The position numbers were made by a program, and so were the translations under genes. Below are positions 55,538 through 62,888 of a DNA stretch of 64,000 nt, in pieces. Source of the stretch: Ramlibacter monticola (lineage in GTDB: Bacteria; Pseudomonadota; Gammaproteobacteria; Burkholderiales; Burkholderiaceae_C); contig NZ_JAEQNE010000006.1 in assembly GCF_016722785.1 (NCBI RefSeq), positions 331,472 to 395,471 of the forward strand, written 5' to 3'. Positions within the stretch are counted from its first letter, which is position 1, and each line of letters opens with the position of its first letter. The notes below the pieces were generated by a model, which worked only from the letters and a program-made list of their open reading frames with translations, was not told the origin of the DNA and did no database searches.

Positions 55538-55651
55538 GCCTAGCGTGAAGATGACCGGCACCCGGTGGCAAGGCGCCGCGAGGTGCAGAATTTCCCATGG
55601 CGCCTCGCGGCGCCTTGCCGCTGAGTTCCCTCGTCGACCGGCCTGTTATAC
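55538..55651 (-). repeat. attC site A (terminal, degenerate R')
   Basis: 114-bp attC read on the minus strand, with R'' GTATAAC at its right end and R' GCTAGGC at its left end (GTTAGGC expected). Long inner stem around GGCAAGGCGCCGCGAGG. It ends the recognisable cassette array. Sequence differs from the others mainly in the loop and arms. Confidence 0.8.
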
Positions 55652-55861
55652 GGCGACATCCACGTAGTCGACCGTGCTCTCGCCTGGAGGGACAGGAAGA
55701 CCGTCTTCGCGCAGTCCCTCAAGATGGAAGACGATCGCCTCGCGGATCTCGGATTCGACTTCTTCGAGCGTCGCGCCCGTAGCAATGCACCCCGGAAGAT
55801 CAGGGACGTACGCAGAGTAGTTGTCCTCCGCCTTCTCGATCACGATCGCATAGCGCATCAC
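55646..55861 (-). CDS. hicB: HicB-family antitoxin
   Basis: A 71-residue protein with the HicB partial RNase H fold (YSAYVPDLPGCIATGATLEE VESEI pieces; VPPGEST). Partner of the HicA gene 4 bp upstream. The stop falls inside the R'' core of attC A, typical for cassette genes. Confidence 0.85.
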   Translation of the reverse strand: MMRYAIVIEKAEDNYSAYVPDLPGCIATGATLEEVESEIREAIVFHLEGLREDGLPVPPGESTVDYVDVAV

Positions 55862-55865
55862 AGCC

Positions 55866-56051
55866 TCACTTCAGCCCGGCTTGCTTCCGGATGCTGTTCA
55901 GGGTGCCAAGGGCCACATCGTCGCTGGGCTTACCCGGGACAGTCACGCGACCGGGCTTGGTCGGGTGCTTGAACTGCCGGTGACTCCCGCGAGTTGCGAC
56001 CAGGTACCAGCCGTCTTCATGAAGCAGGCGAAGCACCTCGGCAATCTTCAA
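55866..56051 (-). CDS. hicA: HicA-family toxin
   Basis: A 61-residue double-stranded-RNA-binding-fold mRNA interferase: LLHEDGWYLVATRGSHRQFK with the catalytic His, then KPGRVTVPGKPSDDVALGT and IRKQAGLK. No ATG is well placed: the family start would be a TTG at 56051, without a clear ribosome binding site. The frame is also open upstream through attC B to an ATG inside that site (56165), so translation may start there. Confidence 0.78.
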   Translation of the reverse strand: MKIAEVLRLLHEDGWYLVATRGSHRQFKHPTKPGRVTVPGKPSDDVALGTLNSIRKQAGLK

Positions 56052-56101
56052 TAAAGGATAGCAGGGAGGGCGTCGCGCTCCAAACCGGCCGTTCTCTCGC
56101 C

Positions 56102-56215
56102 GTATAACGTCGGAGTTGACCGGCACGTAGCGGCATTGCGCCGCGAGGCGTATGCTCCCGCGCACGGCTCGCGGCGCAATGCCGCCGCGTGTCCGCGTCG
56201 AACGACCTGTTAGCC
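56102..56215 (-). repeat. attC site B
   Basis: 114-bp site; R'' GGCTAAC (right), R' GTTATAC (left). Inner stem CGGCATTGCGCCGC / GCGGCGCAATGCCG. Carries an ATG-led open frame that reads out through R' into hicA in frame. Confidence 0.92.
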
Positions 56216-56662
56216 CTCATCGTTCCCCCCGTCATCTAGGGTGAGCTCTTGTTCTTCCGCCCACTCCCGAAGCGTGGCTTCGACAGCTCGCGCTTCAAAT
56301 TCGTACCACGACTGCAGAAGTCCGGCGCCTTCAAGAAGACTCTTGAACTGACCATACGCTCCGCGTCGCGCGAAGATACTTTCGACCCTAGCATGAGCTT
56401 CGGGTAGACGCTCGCGCACGAAACGAAACACCAACGGCTTGCCAAGATCGAGGTCGCGTTTACTCGGCACCGGAATGTACAGGCTCTCGTCTCCGACGTT
56501 TTCCGGCAATGCGTCCTCGCCCGCCCCGAACTCGCCCGAGGCCGTCGAAAGGAAGATCTGCCCGGTGGCACGGCTGACATAGGCCTCGGCCTCCATCTCA
56601 ATGCCCGCGCTCACCCACTCGTACGCTTCGAGCAGTTCGGCAAAGCTGACAACGGGGGCCAT
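56210..56662 (-). CDS. UPF0158-like hypothetical cassette protein
   Basis: A 150-residue acidic protein. MAPVVSFAELLEAYEWVSAG, RATGQIFLSTASGEFGAGED and VRERLPEAHARVESIF resemble the UPF0158 family, function unknown. Single-gene cassette between attC C and attC B; the stop lies in the R'' of attC B. Confidence 0.75.
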   Translation of the reverse strand: MAPVVSFAELLEAYEWVSAGIEMEAEAYVSRATGQIFLSTASGEFGAGEDALPENVGDESLYIPVPSKRDLDLGKPLVFRFVRERLPEAHARVESIFARRGAYGQFKSLLEGAGLLQSWYEFEARAVEATLREWAEEQELTLDDGGNDEG

Positions 56663-56669
56663 TCGTGAG

Positions 56670-56783
56670 GGCTAACGTCGGAGTTGACTGGCGCGCAGTG
56701 GCATTACGCCGCAAGACGTATGCCCTCGCGCATGGCTCGCGGCGCAATGCCGCTGCGTGTCCGCGTCGAACAACCTGTTAGCC
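56670..56783 (-). repeat. attC site C
   Basis: 114-bp site; R'' GGCTAAC, R' GTTAGCC. Inner stem as in site B with one mismatch (ATTACGCC). The out-reading frame is closed here by a TAA. Confidence 0.92.
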
Positions 56784-56784
56784 A

Positions 56785-57105
56785 TCAACCCACCTCGACT
56801 TCCATGTAGCTGCCTGGCACTGCGCTACTTACAGCCTCCAGTACCTTGGCAGTCACTCCGCGAATACGGGGCCAGCTTGTGGTTGATAGAACGACAACCG
56901 CGAGGCGCCGGCCTGCGAGGTTCTGCTGGTACTTCAGATTCTTATCCGTCGTGAGCAGCACCTCAAAGCCGTGGCTCTCCGTGGCAGCGATCAGGGCACC
57001 GTTTTGGAGCGTACCCCAGCCCAATTCGAACGCGGTCTCAACAGAGTGTCCGACCAGCGCGTGGCGCAGAGGCGCCGGCGTACCTTGGTCGAACAGGACG
57101 CGCAC
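56785..57105 (-). CDS. DUF5615 PIN-like protein (probable toxin)
   Basis: A 106-residue PIN-like protein: MRVLFDQGTPAPLRHAL with the N-terminal acidic residue, and LLTTDKNLKYQQNLAGR. DUF5615 genes pair with DUF433 genes as toxin-antitoxin modules, as here (shared base with the upstream stop). Probably a ribonuclease-type toxin. Confidence 0.82.
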   Translation of the reverse strand: MRVLFDQGTPAPLRHALVGHSVETAFELGWGTLQNGALIAATESHGFEVLLTTDKNLKYQQNLAGRRLAVVVLSTTSWPRIRGVTAKVLEAVSSAVPGSYMEVEVG

Positions 57106-57335
57106 TACGCGACGGCCGCAGCGCTCCGAGCAGCGTGCTCAAGAACAGCGCGGACTTGCTCCAGAGACACGCCGGGGAACCACTGCACGAAGTCCTCGAT
57201 GGAAGCACCATCTTCCAGGTTCTCGAAGAGGGCAGCGACGGGCACGCGCGTGCCACGGAAGACCCAGGCGCCGCTCACACGGCTGGGGTCGTTTTCCACG
57301 GCGGAACAGCTGGACCAGTCGATCATGGCACTCAT
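57105..57335 (-). CDS. DUF433 family protein (probable antitoxin)
   Basis: A 76-residue DUF433 protein (VSGAWVFRGTRVPVAALFEN, FVQWFPGVSLEQVRAVLEHA) with a helix-turn-helix-like fold. First gene of the two-gene cassette; antitoxin role inferred from the partner. Confidence 0.82.
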   Translation of the reverse strand: MSAMIDWSSCSAVENDPSRVSGAWVFRGTRVPVAALFENLEDGASIEDFVQWFPGVSLEQVRAVLEHAARSAAAVA

Positions 57336-57357
57336 GCTAGCACTGACGCTCAGTGAT

Positions 57358-57438
57358 GGCTAACGTAGAAATGACCGGCGGACAGTAGGCCCGCGAAAGC
57401 GGGCCGATCGGACGTCCGCGTCGATTGCCAAGTTAGGT
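57358..57438 (-). repeat. attC site D (short class)
   Basis: 81-bp site; R'' ACCTAAC, R' GTTAGCC. The inner hairpin is short (GGCCCGC / GCGGGCC), unlike the 114-bp class; closely resembles site F. Confidence 0.88.
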
Positions 57439-57445
57439 CTCGCCA

Positions 57446-58111
57446 TCACAGGTTGTGCACCTTACAGCACTGGGAGAGATCACCTAGCTTCAAGGAGATG
57501 AACGGATGATCCATGGAGCGAGGCGGGCGTGGGACGTCTAGTGGCACCAATTTCACGGACACGTTCTCCACCGCAAATGCATCCCCACGAGGTACTGCGA
57601 AACGGTACTCCCGTTGCCATGAGAAGTGCCTCGGTTTCCGCAGTGCAATGCGCTCCGGGAGGGCCCAGTCCACGATGGGAGGTTCGTGCAAGTCGTAGTA
57701 GCGAACATCGCCATGAACCAAATGGTGTGCGCGTATACGAGCGCGCAGTGAAAGCGCGGTGCGCAGACGGTGGAGGAAATGGACCGGTTTGTGAATCTCG
57801 ACGCACACAGAAGTTCCAAACCGCTTTGCCGTTTCGGAGTTCAGCTCAGAGCTCACGCAAAAGACAAAGATGTCATCCTCGCGGGCCGTGGACTCCAGGG
57901 TGTGCGGAAGAGGGATCTCTTCGCCACTATCAACCATCCTCACCTTCAACCCACCCTGCGGCCGATGGGCGAGAGTGCCCTCGAACGGGTCTGCTCGGAC
58001 CCCAGCGTCCTCGTAGTCCCGGTAGTACGAGAGCGACCGCATAAGCATGGAACCGTTTCGAAGGAACGATTGCAGATGCCGGGGGGCCATGTACCGGAAC
58101 AGCGGTTGCAT
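57446..58111 (-). CDS. Hypothetical cassette protein, DUF2971-like
   Basis: A 221-residue protein beginning MQPLFRYMAPRHLQSFLRNG and containing FVFCVSSELNSETAKRFG and HFSWQREYRFAVPRG, a layout like DUF2971 proteins of unknown function. Single-gene cassette. An upstream in-frame ATG lies in attC E (58180). Confidence 0.7.
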   Translation of the reverse strand: MQPLFRYMAPRHLQSFLRNGSMLMRSLSYYRDYEDAGVRADPFEGTLAHRPQGGLKVRMVDSGEEIPLPHTLESTAREDDIFVFCVSSELNSETAKRFGTSVCVEIHKPVHFLHRLRTALSLRARIRAHHLVHGDVRYYDLHEPPIVDWALPERIALRKPRHFSWQREYRFAVPRGDAFAVENVSVKLVPLDVPRPPRSMDHPFISLKLGDLSQCCKVHNL

Positions 58112-58116
58112 GCGAG

Positions 58117-58230
58117 ATCTAACGTCGGAGTTGACCGGCACGCACCGGCAAGGCGCCGCAAGACGTATGCTCCCGCGCACGGCTTGCGGCGCCTTGCCGG
58201 TGCATGTCCGCGTCGAACGACTTGTTAGCT
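58117..58230 (-). repeat. attC site E
   Basis: 114-bp site; R'' AGCTAAC, R' GTTAGAT. The inner stem is the CACCGGCAAGGCGCCGC variant also seen in site I. Contains an ATG-led frame reading out into the next cassette gene. Confidence 0.92.
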
Positions 58231-58257
58231 CGAATTAAGAGGCGGATTTGCAGATGA

Positions 58258-59001
58258 CTACGCCTTGGCTCTCGACTTCCGCTTCGCCGTCGCCTTCGCG
58301 GTTGGAGGATTCTGGCAGCCGTCTTGTGCAGTCGCAAAGATCGAGTCAGCGAGTCGCGTTCCCGTGGACGCCAGCTTGGCAAGTACTCTAATCTGCTCGC
58401 GACATGCCAGTAGCTTCGTCTCAGTCGGGTAATTCAGCGCATGGTCGATTTCTCCCCAGGCTTCCTCGAAGAGCGTTCGAATTTGAATTTCACACGACAG
58501 ATCCGCCGAGGCTTGCGGCTTGACTACGTAGTGGATGCTTGTGTAGTACGACTCACGAGTCATCGCCCGAAGGTTTAGGCTCTCAAAGTATGCGGTCGCC
58601 TCCGGGTCCCAGCTATATGCGACAGGGGGCTCGAACAAGTGCCAATAGCCCTGTTGGATATGCTGCTCGATGGCGCGATGAATCTCAGTGAACTGACGAG
58701 AGTACAGATGGATCACTCGCACTCCCGCCAGATCTGTGATCCTGGAGAACAGATTCTCCGGAGTAACTGGTCCGTCAACCCACTTCCGTTGTACCTTCTC
58801 TCGAAGGTGGTCTACGTCCTTGAGGCGTGACTTCACCGAGTGAACCAATGGAAGCGGCGGTGCGTTGAACTGGCGAGAGATCAGGAAGAAGTCAGTGACC
58901 TGCCTCCGAAAGTAGTCCAGCTCGTCCCGCCGTGCCAGGTAAGCCTCGACGACTGCATCCACCTGCGCTTTGCGCGGAGACGGAGGCTTTGGCTCCTTCA
59001 C
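58258..59001 (-). CDS. RelA/SpoT-domain nucleotide synthetase (small alarmone synthetase/ToxSAS-like)
   Basis: A 247-residue synthetase-only protein (no HD hydrolase domain, no TGS/ACT). Visible motifs: SVKSRLKDVDHLREKVQRK (56-73), TDLAGVRVI with D90, SYYTSIHYVV (151-160) and EIQIRTLFEEAWGEIDHAL (171-189) with E171. The active site therefore looks intact, so it should transfer pyrophosphate to a nucleotide or to tRNA. GTG start at 59001 overlaps the ParA stop (GTGA), giving tight translational coupling. The basic C-terminal tail is KATAKRKSRAKA. In an integron cassette a toxin or phage-defence role is more likely than stringent response. Confidence 0.85.
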   Translation of the reverse strand: MKEPKPPSPRKAQVDAVVEAYLARRDELDYFRRQVTDFFLISRQFNAPPLPLVHSVKSRLKDVDHLREKVQRKWVDGPVTPENLFSRITDLAGVRVIHLYSRQFTEIHRAIEQHIQQGYWHLFEPPVAYSWDPEATAYFESLNLRAMTRESYYTSIHYVVKPQASADLSCEIQIRTLFEEAWGEIDHALNYPTETKLLACREQIRVLAKLASTGTRLADSIFATAQDGCQNPPTAKATAKRKSRAKA

Positions 59002-60131
59002 AGGTCCGCCTCCACCAATGCGGTTCTTTTCAGCACCGCCTGCGCGAACTTCGCGTAGGCGTCTTTGGTATCCAAGTACCTTTGACGATTCGGCCGAATG
59101 GTCGCTTGGTCGCTTTCCTCCAAGTCCTCGCGATCTGGCAGTTCCCACATGGGGCAGTGGTACTTCTGTGCATGCGCCGGAAAGGTGTTATGCGTGTGCA
59201 TTACCGCGGTCTCACCAATGGGCTGCCTGAGGAGCTTTGCCGCGATGCCCTCGCTAAGCTCCTTGGGCACGTGCTGCGAGATCACGTCGGGAATCTGCTG
59301 AGCGTAGTTGTAGTGCGCTATCGCCATGTCCCACTTCGTTGCACCCGCACGAAGTTTGGCGTTGTAGATCGTATAGCCAAGGAAGCGCACGAACGTGTTC
59401 GGAAAGTGAGGCCTGCGCGATGCCGGGATCAGCGTGTACAGCGTCCGTAGCTCCGCATTCCATCGGGTTAGAGAATTGCCGATGTTTCTGACGCCATAAA
59501 GGCTGAACAAATCGGGCGCACAAGGAATCAGGAATGCATCAACCGTGCTGAGTGCCACCTTGTTCAACGGGCCAAGGCTGGGGGACGTATCTGCGATGGC
59601 GATGTCGTACCCGTGGTGTTCGGCGTACTCCGAAATCAGTCGCCGGATTTCGCTCAGGGTTCTCAGCGCCAGCGGCTGGCCGACGAACGCCTCGCTCCAG
59701 CGCCTCGCGACCATTTCCTCAAACATGTGCAGGGTGAGACGCCCCGGAATTAAGTCGAGATTCGGGGCCAGACGATACGGGGGTGGAAGCGTCTCAAGCT
59801 CGCCTGTACCTTCTTCCGCGGGCTTCAGAAGAAAATGAATGGTCCGCGGCTTTGAGCAAACAGTCTTGAATGCGCGTGCGGAAACCGTCTTTCGCGTGTC
59901 AGCAAATCCCGGTTCGTCAATGTAGGGGACTTCTGCATCCCAGATCTCCTGGATTGTCTCCACCGGCATGCAGTAGATCGACAGGTTGCATTGGGGATCA
60001 AGATCGACCAGGAGTACCTTGTGCCCCATCTTCGCCAACGCGTGAGCCAAATGGAACGTGAGAGTCGTCTTCCCTACACCGCCCTTGTTATTGAAGATGG
60101 AAATGATTTTGACTGGCATGGTGCTCGCCAT
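58998..60131 (-). CDS. ParA/MinD-family ATPase, partner of the RelA/SpoT-like gene
   Basis: A 377-residue ATPase with deviant Walker A NNKGGVGKTTL (14-24), LLVDLDPQCNLS and IAIADTSPSLGPLNKVALST. The N-terminus is MASTMPVKIISIF; a second ATG four codons later is possible. The C-terminal ~120 residues are specific and not recognised. First gene of a two-gene, 2-kb cassette with the synthetase. There is no ParB gene or parS-like repeat nearby, so a DNA-partition role is unlikely; an antitoxin, sensor or localisation role is possible. Confidence 0.87.
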   Translation of the reverse strand: MASTMPVKIISIFNNKGGVGKTTLTFHLAHALAKMGHKVLLVDLDPQCNLSIYCMPVETIQEIWDAEVPYIDEPGFADTRKTVSARAFKTVCSKPRTIHFLLKPAEEGTGELETLPPPYRLAPNLDLIPGRLTLHMFEEMVARRWSEAFVGQPLALRTLSEIRRLISEYAEHHGYDIAIADTSPSLGPLNKVALSTVDAFLIPCAPDLFSLYGVRNIGNSLTRWNAELRTLYTLIPASRRPHFPNTFVRFLGYTIYNAKLRAGATKWDMAIAHYNYAQQIPDVISQHVPKELSEGIAAKLLRQPIGETAVMHTHNTFPAHAQKYHCPMWELPDREDLEESDQATIRPNRQRYLDTKDAYAKFAQAVLKRTALVEADL

Positions 60132-60192
60132 GATACGCAGCTCTGCAATCGAAGGCTAGAGTCACGCAAGCAGTAGCCGCACCCCTCTGGCG

Positions 60193-60221
60193 ACTTGTGG
60201 CAAATCGCCAAAACGCCAAGT
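60193..60221 (-). promoter_or_regulatory. Inverted repeat upstream of the ParA-RelA cassette genes
   Basis: Plus-strand ACTTGTGGC ... GCCAAGT with an inner TGGCAAATCGCCA. It lies about 60-90 bp before the ParA start, between it and attC F; it may be an operator for an own promoter. Weak evidence. Confidence 0.3.
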
Positions 60222-60255
60222 GACGGTAGCGGCGGTCGTTCACAAGCAGCCTGAG

Positions 60256-60336
60256 AGCTAACGTGAAGATGACCGGCGGACAGTAGGCGGGCGAGAGCCC
60301 GCCAATAGGACGTCCGCGTCGATCGACCTGTTAGAG
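60256..60336 (-). repeat. attC site F (short class)
   Basis: 81-bp site; R'' CTCTAAC, R' GTTAGCT. Inner hairpin GGCGGGC / GCCCGCC; arms nearly identical to site D. Confidence 0.88.
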
Positions 60337-60852
60337 CGCACTCTGACCTGCCTTCGTGAGTACTGCAGCCGACAGAAACAGCGCCTTCGTTGCAACCGCC
60401 GGGCTGGCGTAGTCTATCGGCTTGCACGGCGTCTCAGCGAGCCACAGAGCCCGCTCGATCAGCGAACGCTCAGGCCAATAGTCTGAGCCATGTTGGAGCT
60501 GAAACAGGAACTCGTTAAGGGAACCAAGAACGCGCCGATTCGCGGTACGACCGACGCGTACGGATGCCATTTCGCGACGCTCCCTCTCAACTGCCGCCGC
60601 ATCGACTCCCTAGAGCTCAAGCATAGTGCAAGCGCAGTCCACCACACGGGCCGCTAACAATCTCAAATCCTTCGCTGGAACGAGCACGGGCAGCAAGGTC
60701 CTCTCGCTGACGCAAAGGACAAGATGCTGCGGCCTCCGAACAAGAACGTTGGCATACCAATCGCCAAGCAACGTAGTGGGCTCCGCCTCGGGGCCGGGAG
60801 CAGCAGCCAGACCGCGGCCAAGAAGCTTTTGAGTGCAGCGGAGCGTAAACAT
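60331..60852 (-). pseudogene. DUF6933-like cassette gene interrupted by an in-frame amber codon
   Basis: A 173-codon frame with TAG at codon 81 (60610-60612). Before it: MFTLRCTQKLLGRGL ... LLGDWYANVLVRRPQHLVLC ... VPAKDL. After it, in the same frame: GVDAAAVERERREMASVRVG and RTANRRVLGSLNEFLFQLQ. Both halves match what I recall of one family (DUF6933), so this is a single gene with a nonsense mutation. Readthrough or restart at the ATG at 60570 cannot be excluded. Confidence 0.75.
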
Positions 60853-60866
60853 GGCTCGATCGTGCG

Positions 60867-60980
60867 CTCTAACGTTGGAGTTGACCGGCGCGCAGTGGCA
60901 TTGCGCCGCAAGACGTATGCTCTCGCGCACGGCTTGCGGCGCAATGCCGCTGCGTGTCCACGTCGAACGACCTGTTAGCC
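60867..60980 (-). repeat. attC site G
   Basis: 114-bp site; R'' GGCTAAC, R' GTTAGAG. Typical inner stem; ATG-led frame reads out in frame into the DUF6933-like gene. Confidence 0.92.
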
Positions 60981-61544
60981 GGCACCGCCACCCTCACCTG
61001 TAGTAGCCTGGCGACTCTTGCCCAAGAGATCGCGTGCTCTTGCCTCGAAGGCATCGAAGTCAGCCGGAGTGGCAAACCCACCTGCGGGGATGTAGAGGCA
61101 CGCAACCCCTCGGTACACCAGGTAGATGTACTGCTTCTCACGGACGATGTCCTGAACCATCGCCCAGGGCACGCGCGTAAGCCCCATCCCGCCTTCAATT
61201 GATATGGCGCTGGCATCGAGGCGGACAGTGTCCGGCGAAGTATTCGAGCCCCAAAGCTGCTGCATGCCGCGCGACCAGATGCGCCGGCTGGCAGCAGTCG
61301 CCAACAGACCGACTAGGAACGCCATGGCAAAGATGCCGACAAACCACCGACCGTAGGGAATGTTTCTCGCTTCGACGACTCTCCAAAGGGTGAAGATCCC
61401 CAGGGTGAAAATTAAGGAGTACGAGCCACTCAGAACGGAGAGCGCCCACCGATGCGGTAAGCGTGCCCACATGCTCCGCATGAGGAACTGGTTCGCGGCG
61501 CTAAAGTCCTTCGCGCTAAATTGAACGTGCCAAATGTCGCTCAT
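60975..61544 (-). CDS. YcxB-like membrane protein (cassette gene)
   Basis: A 189-residue protein with two membrane helices (about residues 35-60 and 68-88), then a cytoplasmic domain with LDASAISIEGGMGLTRVPWA and VQDIVREKQYIYLVYRG, the YcxB-like pattern. Function unknown. The start at 61544 is preferred; an in-frame ATG inside attC H lies upstream at 61613. Confidence 0.78.
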   Translation of the reverse strand: MSDIWHVQFSAKDFSAANQFLMRSMWARLPHRWALSVLSGSYSLIFTLGIFTLWRVVEARNIPYGRWFVGIFAMAFLVGLLATAASRRIWSRGMQQLWGSNTSPDTVRLDASAISIEGGMGLTRVPWAMVQDIVREKQYIYLVYRGVACLYIPAGGFATPADFDAFEARARDLLGKSRQATTGEGGGAG

Positions 61545-61549
61545 GTGCG

Positions 61550-61663
61550 GGCTAACGTCGGAGTTGACCGGCACGCAGCGGCATTGCGCCGCGAGACGTA
61601 TGCTCACCCGCACGGCTTGCGGCGCAATGCCGCTGCGTGTCCGCGTCGAACGACCTATTAGCC
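61550..61663 (-). repeat. attC site H (altered R'')
   Basis: 114-bp site; R' GTTAGCC is normal, but R'' reads GGCTAAT rather than GGCTAAC. Inner stem CGCAGCGGCATTGCGCCGC / GCGGCGCAATGCCGCTGCG is perfect. Confidence 0.9.
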
Positions 61664-61963
61664 CTCATCCCCAAGCCTCCCGATCCAATATGTCGGCCGC
61701 CGGCGGTTGTGTGCGACGGCATGAATGAGGACGCCGTAATCGGTCTCGGTGTACACGAGTGAGAACGGGAATGTCGCAAGGAGGCGCCGGCGTGCTACTC
61801 CGGCGACGGGTGCGCCAGATTTGGGGGAAGAAGCTGCAAGCTCCGCAGCCGCCTCGACTTCGGCGCGAAAGCGAGCCCCAAGACCCGTGCGGCGGCTTTC
61901 GTAATATGAGATCTCAGCCAGAAGCTCGGCTCGAGCAAGCGCGGTAAAGCGCGCCTGCTTCAC
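61658..61963 (-). CDS. RelE/ParE-family toxin
   Basis: A 101-residue RelE/ParE-fold protein (ARAELLAEISYYESRRTGLG, RRRLLATFPFSLVYTETDYG, VLIHAVAHNRRRPTYWIGR). It overlaps the antitoxin-like gene by 4 bp. Probably a ParE-type gyrase inhibitor by subfamily appearance; an mRNA interferase is possible. Confidence 0.87.
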   Translation of the reverse strand: MKQARFTALARAELLAEISYYESRRTGLGARFRAEVEAAAELAASSPKSGAPVAGVARRRLLATFPFSLVYTETDYGVLIHAVAHNRRRPTYWIGRLGDEG

Positions 61964-62190
61964 GGGGCAATACGACGGGCTTCGGCGAAGACGTCTTCGG
62001 CAGAGAAAGTCTCGACTTCCCCGCGCTCAAACGCTTCCACTCGGCGTCGAATCTCGTCTTCCCAAGCGGCTTCGACTTGCGCGATCGGCTCTTCGTGCAG
62101 TGAATCGAGGAGAAGCTCCACCAAGCGGACGCGCTCCTCCGGCCCCAAGGACCTGGCGCGTTCCACGAGATCTGCAACAGGGTCAGCCAT
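61960..62190 (-). CDS. Addiction-module antitoxin-like protein
   Basis: A 76-residue acidic protein: LGPEERVRLVELLLDSLHEE and AWEDEIRRRVEAFERGEVET are the pattern of the putative addiction module component family that pairs with RelE/ParE toxins. Start at 62190 (MADPVADLVERA) is family-typical. First gene of the two-gene cassette. Confidence 0.87.
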   Translation of the reverse strand: MADPVADLVERARSLGPEERVRLVELLLDSLHEEPIAQVEAAWEDEIRRRVEAFERGEVETFSAEDVFAEARRIAP

Positions 62191-62250
62191 AAGGTGCTCC
62201 ACGACTCCACTCATGATACGCCGACCGCTTCCGAGCGCCACCCTGGTGAG

Positions 62251-62364
62251 GGCTAACGTTGGAGTTGACCGGCACGCACCGGCAAGGCGCCGCCGGACGT
62301 ATGCTCCCGCGCACGGCCGGCGGCGCCTTGCCGGTGCGTGTCCGCGTCGAACGACCTGTTAGGC
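62251..62364 (-). repeat. attC site I
   Basis: 114-bp site; R'' GCCTAAC, R' GTTAGCC. Inner stem CACCGGCAAGGCGCCGCC variant. The out-reading frame would have to start with GTG. Confidence 0.92.
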
Positions 62365-62380
62365 ATCGCTGGCACCGGGC

Positions 62381-62839
62381 TTACGGACCTGGAGGAAGAC
62401 CGAGTGCTTGGTTGACCCCCCTCTCTCCAAACTGTTCGATGCGCTTCCACTGGAGGGCGGCCGAGTCGTCGCCAAGGCTCAGAAGGTGCCTCCTGATGTT
62501 CTTGAAGTCCTCAGCGGACCAGACGTGGGTTTCGGCTCGGACGACGAGACCGGCTGTGTGTGCCTGCCAGAGCTGTGTTTGAAACGAGCGCGGATTAATT
62601 CCTCCACCGTAGGTCTCCCGCACGCGGTGCATGGCGAGGAAGGGTGTCTTCGCGTAGAAACATGCGGCATCGATTCGAGAGGTCACTTGACCGATATGTC
62701 GTCCGGCACTGGTCGGTTCTCTTCCGACGGCGACCGCTGCGTCAGAGTAGGTCATGTGAAACGCTGGGTCAGCCAATATCTTGGCCTCAAGGTGTGCGAG
62801 AAGAGCGACAGCGTCTGCATGCTGGATATCGGCAGCCAC
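62381..62839 (-). CDS. Hypothetical cassette protein
   Basis: A 152-residue protein, not recognised (MAADIQHADAVALLAHLEAK; TYSDAAVAVGREPTSAGRHIG; FQTQLWQAHTAGLVVRAET). A mixed alpha pattern with a possible helix-turn-helix around TYSDAAVAVGRE; no signal peptide or membrane segment. Single-gene cassette. Confidence 0.65.
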   Translation of the reverse strand: MAADIQHADAVALLAHLEAKILADPAFHMTYSDAAVAVGREPTSAGRHIGQVTSRIDAACFYAKTPFLAMHRVRETYGGGINPRSFQTQLWQAHTAGLVVRAETHVWSAEDFKNIRRHLLSLGDDSAALQWKRIEQFGERGVNQALGLPPGP

Positions 62840-62888
62840 AAGGTCTCCAGGTTCCTAGGCGAAGGTGAGCGACGGTTTGAATTGTGAT

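Noticed and set aside
58998..60131. ParA gene as part of a plasmid or chromosome partition locus
   Set aside because: No parB gene or parS-like repeats nearby; the gene is overlapped by the RelA/SpoT-like gene inside one cassette.
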